From Chryseobacterium sp. CH25 (lineage in GTDB: Bacteria > Bacteroidota > Bacteroidia > Flavobacteriales > Weeksellaceae), in assembly GCF_004119455.1 (NCBI RefSeq), contig NZ_NRQT01000013.1, positions 61,731 through 125,730 on the forward strand: a stretch of 64,000 nucleotides of DNA, read 5' to 3'. Made by a program: the position numbers and the translations under genes. Under the pieces are notes generated by a model that was not told where the DNA came from, ran no database searches, and was given only the letters and a program-made list of their open reading frames with translations. Shown here piece after piece: positions 61,862 to 64,000 of this stretch. How positions within the stretch are numbered: the first letter of the stretch is position 1; each line of letters opens with the position of its first letter.

Positions 61862-62239
61862 ATGAACACACCATCAGAATTAAAGTACACTAAAGATCAC
61901 GAATGGATCAAGATCGAGGGTAATGTAGCTACAATTGGTATTACAGACTTTGCTCAGGGAGAACTTGGAGACATTGTTTATGTAGACGTAGATACTGTAG
62001 ATGATGATCTTAACGGCGGAGACGTTTTCGGAAGTGTGGAAGCAGTAAAAACTGTTTCAGACTTATTCTTACCTATTTCAGGAAAAGTTATCGAATTCAA
62101 CTCAGAATTGGAAGACCAACCAGAACTGTTAAATACAGATCCTTATGGAAACGGATGGATTATCAAATTAGAACTTGCTGATGGAGCAGATCAGTCAGAA
62201 TTACTTTCTGCAGAAGATTACCAGGCTATCATTGGATAA
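61862..62239 (+). CDS. gcvH: Glycine cleavage system H protein
   Basis: A 125-aa lipoyl carrier. The lipoylated Lys is in SVEAVKTVSDLF (about residue 64), flanked by the ELGDIVYVDVDTV and NPYGNGW-like TDPYGNGWIIKLE segments. It shuttles the aminomethyl group between the P and T proteins of the glycine cleavage complex. Length equals the family norm. Confidence 0.97.
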   Translation: MNTPSELKYTKDHEWIKIEGNVATIGITDFAQGELGDIVYVDVDTVDDDLNGGDVFGSVEAVKTVSDLFLPISGKVIEFNSELEDQPELLNTDPYGNGWIIKLELADGADQSELLSAEDYQAIIG

Positions 62240-62591
62240 AATTTCAAAAATATTTAGTAAGATATTGCCCATTTATTGGGCATTTCTTACTTATATGCTT
62301 CTCAAGCCAGGAGAAGAGAACCATGAATATTGGTTCATGTTTAGCGGTATAGATAAAGTATTGCACTTAAGTATATTTGCCGCTTTAGGATTTTCTTTTA
62401 TTGCGGCTTTTCCCAAGATTAAATTCTCCTACTTTTTCCAGATCATCCTTATTTATGCTTTCCTTACAGAAATCCTGCAGGAAGAAATGGGATTGGGTAG
62501 ATCTATGGAAACTCTGGATATTGTTGCCGACACGGTTGGCTGTCTCATAGGATATTTTGTATACAAGCTGTTCATCAAGCGTTTTTTCTAA
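62232..62591 (+). CDS. VanZ-like family membrane protein
   Basis: A 119-aa protein with four TM segments: LPIYWAFLTYMLLKPG, DKVLHLSIFAALGFSFIAAF, FSYFFQIILIYAFLTEILQE, ETLDIVADTVGCLIGYFVY; the DK--H--F-ALG and E--Q pattern is VanZ-like. The most likely start is TTG at 62232, which overlaps the last codons of gcvH (stop 62237-62239), so coupling to gcvH. Function unknown; VanZ in enterococci gives low-level teicoplanin resistance. Confidence 0.8.
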   Translation: MDKISKIFSKILPIYWAFLTYMLLKPGEENHEYWFMFSGIDKVLHLSIFAALGFSFIAAFPKIKFSYFFQIILIYAFLTEILQEEMGLGRSMETLDIVADTVGCLIGYFVYKLFIKRFF

Positions 62592-62819
62592 TCCTAATAT
62601 TTGAGAACTCTCTCATCTATATTTCTTTTCTACAATTACTCTCGGCTTCCTTTTCTAATTTTTCAGGAGCTATTTCCCGCTATCCACTCATACTCCTCAC
62701 GCCTTCGCTCCCCAACGCTCCAACCCTCAAACTCTCCAACTCCTTGCTGCGGGGTAACCGTTCCTATCGGGGCTAGGGTAGGGGACCAGATTTATAAATG
62801 ATGAGCAATGAGCAATGAG

Positions 62820-62875
62820 TAATAGGTAATAGGTAATAGGTAATAGGTAATAGGTAATAGGTAATAGGTAATAGG
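62820..62875 (+). repeat. Tandem repeat (TAATAGG) x 8
   Basis: Eight perfect 7-bp units in a row, preceded by GAGCAATGAGCAATGAG. A simple-sequence array prone to slippage. Confidence 0.95.
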
Positions 62876-62929
62876 GTGGAGTTAATTAATGGTATTAACA
62901 ATTATCCCTAAGGAACGACCTCCATCATT

Positions 62930-62972
62930 CCCCTCCTCTGGAGGGGTGTCAAAAATTCAAAGAATTTTTGAC
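62930..62972. repeat. Compound hairpin element
   Basis: CCCCTCC-TCT-GGAGGGG (62930-62946) immediately followed by GTCAAAAATTC-AAA-GAATTTTTGAC (62948-62972). Looks like a REP-type dispersed element. Confidence 0.8.
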
Positions 62973-63253
62973 GGGGTGGTTATCTTCTGGCATCAGCTAT
63001 TTCTATTCATCTCATCTATATTCATCTGTGTAAATCTGTGCCATCTGTGGGAAAATAAAAAACTTCCCTTTAACCATTTTGATAATTTATACTAGAATCT
63101 TTCATAATAATCCTTCTACTTATATATTTATATTATATAGTATCTTTATTTCCCATCTCTCTCTACGCAATCTTTGTCATCCTGTAAGGATCTAAACAAT
63201 GCTATACTCTATCATTATCATTATCATTATCATCCAACAAATAGCAGTCCATC

Positions 63254-63283
63254 AATTTTAGTGGGCTTTAGCCCACTAAAATT
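63254..63283. repeat. 30-bp palindrome with 13-bp arms
   Basis: AATTTTAGTGGGC, TTTA, GCCCACTAAAATT; a perfect hairpin with short loop. On the + strand it is not followed by a T-run. Confidence 0.9.
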
Positions 63284-63539
63284 AAAAAGTCATTCTCCCT
63301 TGGCTTTAGCCAAAACTTATTTCAATATTTCAAATATAATTTTAAAACGTAGATCATGTATTATATATAATGTGTAGCTTTCATTACTCATATATAATAG
63401 GTGTCCCATTTTCCATCAATTTCCATCTTTTCCCACCATGATCCCCATTCTCCAAACAAATGTTTAAAATTTTTCTCACATGTTCTCAGTTCGTTAAGCG
63501 CAAAACGTTACTCAAAAATGAATTTTATGTTAAATAAAC

Positions 63540-63570
63540 TTGCGAGGGATGTAAGAAGTCTCTATCTTTG
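63540..63570 (+). promoter_or_regulatory. rRNA promoter P1
   Basis: TTGCGAG with TTG at 63540-63542, 20 nt, TATCTTTG at 63563-63570. Near-consensus Bacteroidota promoter; the T-rich stretch upstream may be an UP-like element. Confidence 0.8.
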
Positions 63571-63687
63571 CCCCACTGAAAAACGAAAGAGATTCAGTAA
63601 GCGCAGAAGAGCTTTTAGATAAGCATAAACATTAAGATCTACTAAGATAAAGACTTAAAAAACTTTTAATTTTTTTATTAAAAAAGA

Positions 63688-63717
63688 TTGCGAGTTAAAA
63701 TAAAGTTTCTATCTTTG
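63688..63717 (+). promoter_or_regulatory. rRNA promoter P2
   Basis: TTGCGAG with TTG at 63688-63690, 19 nt, TATCTTTG at 63710-63717. The -33 region TTGCGAG is the same as in P1. Confidence 0.8.
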
Positions 63718-63811
63718 CAGTCCCAATTATAGGGAGCGCAGGAGTAGAGGGATTGAGGTTTAGAAAGAATTAAGGTTACTTAAAAAACTTTAAAATTTTC
63801 TTTCAAAACAT

Positions 63812-63842
63812 TTGGTCATTACAAAATAAAGTTTTATTTTTG
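63812..63842 (+). promoter_or_regulatory. rRNA promoter P3
   Basis: TTG at 63812-63814, 20 nt, TATTTTTG at 63835-63842, about 140 bases before the 16S start. Confidence 0.75.
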
Positions 63843-63981
63843 CACTCGCAAATACGGAGCGACACTGACAGAAAGATTGCTTCGTTAAAAAGCGAAAGAA
63901 AAAAAGATCATTGACATACAATATAACAACCAAGTAAGGAAAAACTAAAGCGTTAAAAACTTTGAGTGAGTCAGACAAACA

Positions 63982-64000
63982 TACAATGGAGAGTTTGATC
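63982..64000 (+). rRNA. 16S rRNA, 5' end only
   Basis: TACAATGGAGAGTTTGATC is the typical Bacteroidota 16S start (GAGAGTTTGATC primer-8F site). The gene runs beyond the window. The exact mature 5' end is estimated. Confidence 0.9.

Larger units (their letters stand above)
62592..63535. other. Repeat-rich non-coding spacer before the rRNA operon
   Basis: No gene. It contains a TAATAGG tandem array (62820-62875), a compound hairpin (62930-62972), a 30-bp palindrome (63254-63283), a repeated TTGGCTTTAGCC word, and ATCTGTG words (ATTCATCTGTGTAAATCTG) familiar from dispersed elements. Small ORFs in this stretch look like chance. Confidence 0.7.

Noticed and set aside
62820..62875. TAATAGG array as CRISPR or origin iterons
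   Set aside because: Seven-bp simple repeat with no spacers, no AT-rich unwinding region with DnaA boxes and no dnaA or rep gene nearby.
62601..63622. Several 66-73-aa ORFs before the rRNA operon
   Set aside because: Their translations consist of repeat sequences (SPTLQPSNSPTPCC, HYHYHYHP) and lack family resemblance.

Overview
This is a chromosomal window from a low-GC member of the Flavobacteriia, most probably Chryseobacterium or a close relative. The evidence is the TAnnTTTG-type -7 boxes with TTG -33 boxes, several type IX secretion (T9SS) sorting domains, SprA, GLPGLI and DUF3810 families, Chryseobacterium-style 'MKNLKKLSR' peptide leaders, and a Bacteroidota-type 16S rRNA 5' end at the right edge. 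I assign the genus by family resemblance only; no database search was run.

Layout. (1) 1-10161: phenylacetate degradation (paa) operon on the + strand: end of paaC, an alpha/beta hydrolase, paaD, paaG, a four-helix-bundle gene inside a palindromic repeat, paaH, a hypothetical gene, paaI, a PaaJ-type thiolase, paaY, an esterase, and a PaaZ with an extra C-terminal DinB-like domain. A second enoyl-CoA hydratase at 13976 may supply the PaaF step. (2) 10342-13629: orphan Cys-rich leader peptide, DUF4241 protein, SMUG2-like glycosylase, T9SS protein and tail-collar protein. (3) 14868-18826: a membrane-protein/Coq4/DUF4173/DUF1361 cluster with a winged-helix regulator and two identical palindromic candidate operators. 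(4) 18999-29621: lipoproteins, a T9SS subtilase, dtd, greA, HIT, clpX, a T9SS protein with a tiny PID-motif membrane protein, and a thioredoxin-like protein. (5) 29666-30371: three identical tRNA genes with a CAT anticodon in a 316-bp tandem duplication, followed by a putative AbiC-like defence gene. (6) 32169-44517: a peptide secretion and modification region. It has a C39-peptidase ABC exporter, an HlyD split by one base at an A7 run, a VKOR-thioredoxin fusion, two Cys-rich GG-leader peptides, remnants of a grasp-with-spasm maturase, a membrane-anchored TPR/AraC regulator, and a lanthipeptide precursor with a split LanB. (7) 45094-62591: DUF3810, sugar MFS transporter, PlsC, GtrA, sugar kinase, malic enzyme, a frameshifted GLPGLI gene, ruvA, sprA, gcvH and vanZ. 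(8) 62592-64000: a repeat-rich spacer, three tandem rRNA promoters and the first bases of 16S rRNA.

How the genes fit together. The most interesting signal is a conserved ~30-nt element (RGCGRWATCYGAAAAGC, 4-7 nt, AGAGTARGA). It lies 19-25 nt upstream of the start codons of three dispersed Cys-rich peptide genes (10342, 33707-, 36217-) and of the tail-collar gene (13629-). The peptides share one leader, have even numbers of cysteines (6, 6, 4) and lie with, or share the leader of, a locus encoding a leader-cleaving exporter and its own disulfide-forming enzyme. I propose a dispersed, co-regulated disulfide-peptide secretion system. The second notable item is the four-helix-bundle gene within a palindromic repeat, of which an apparent gene-less derivative lies 3.7 kb away in the same operon.
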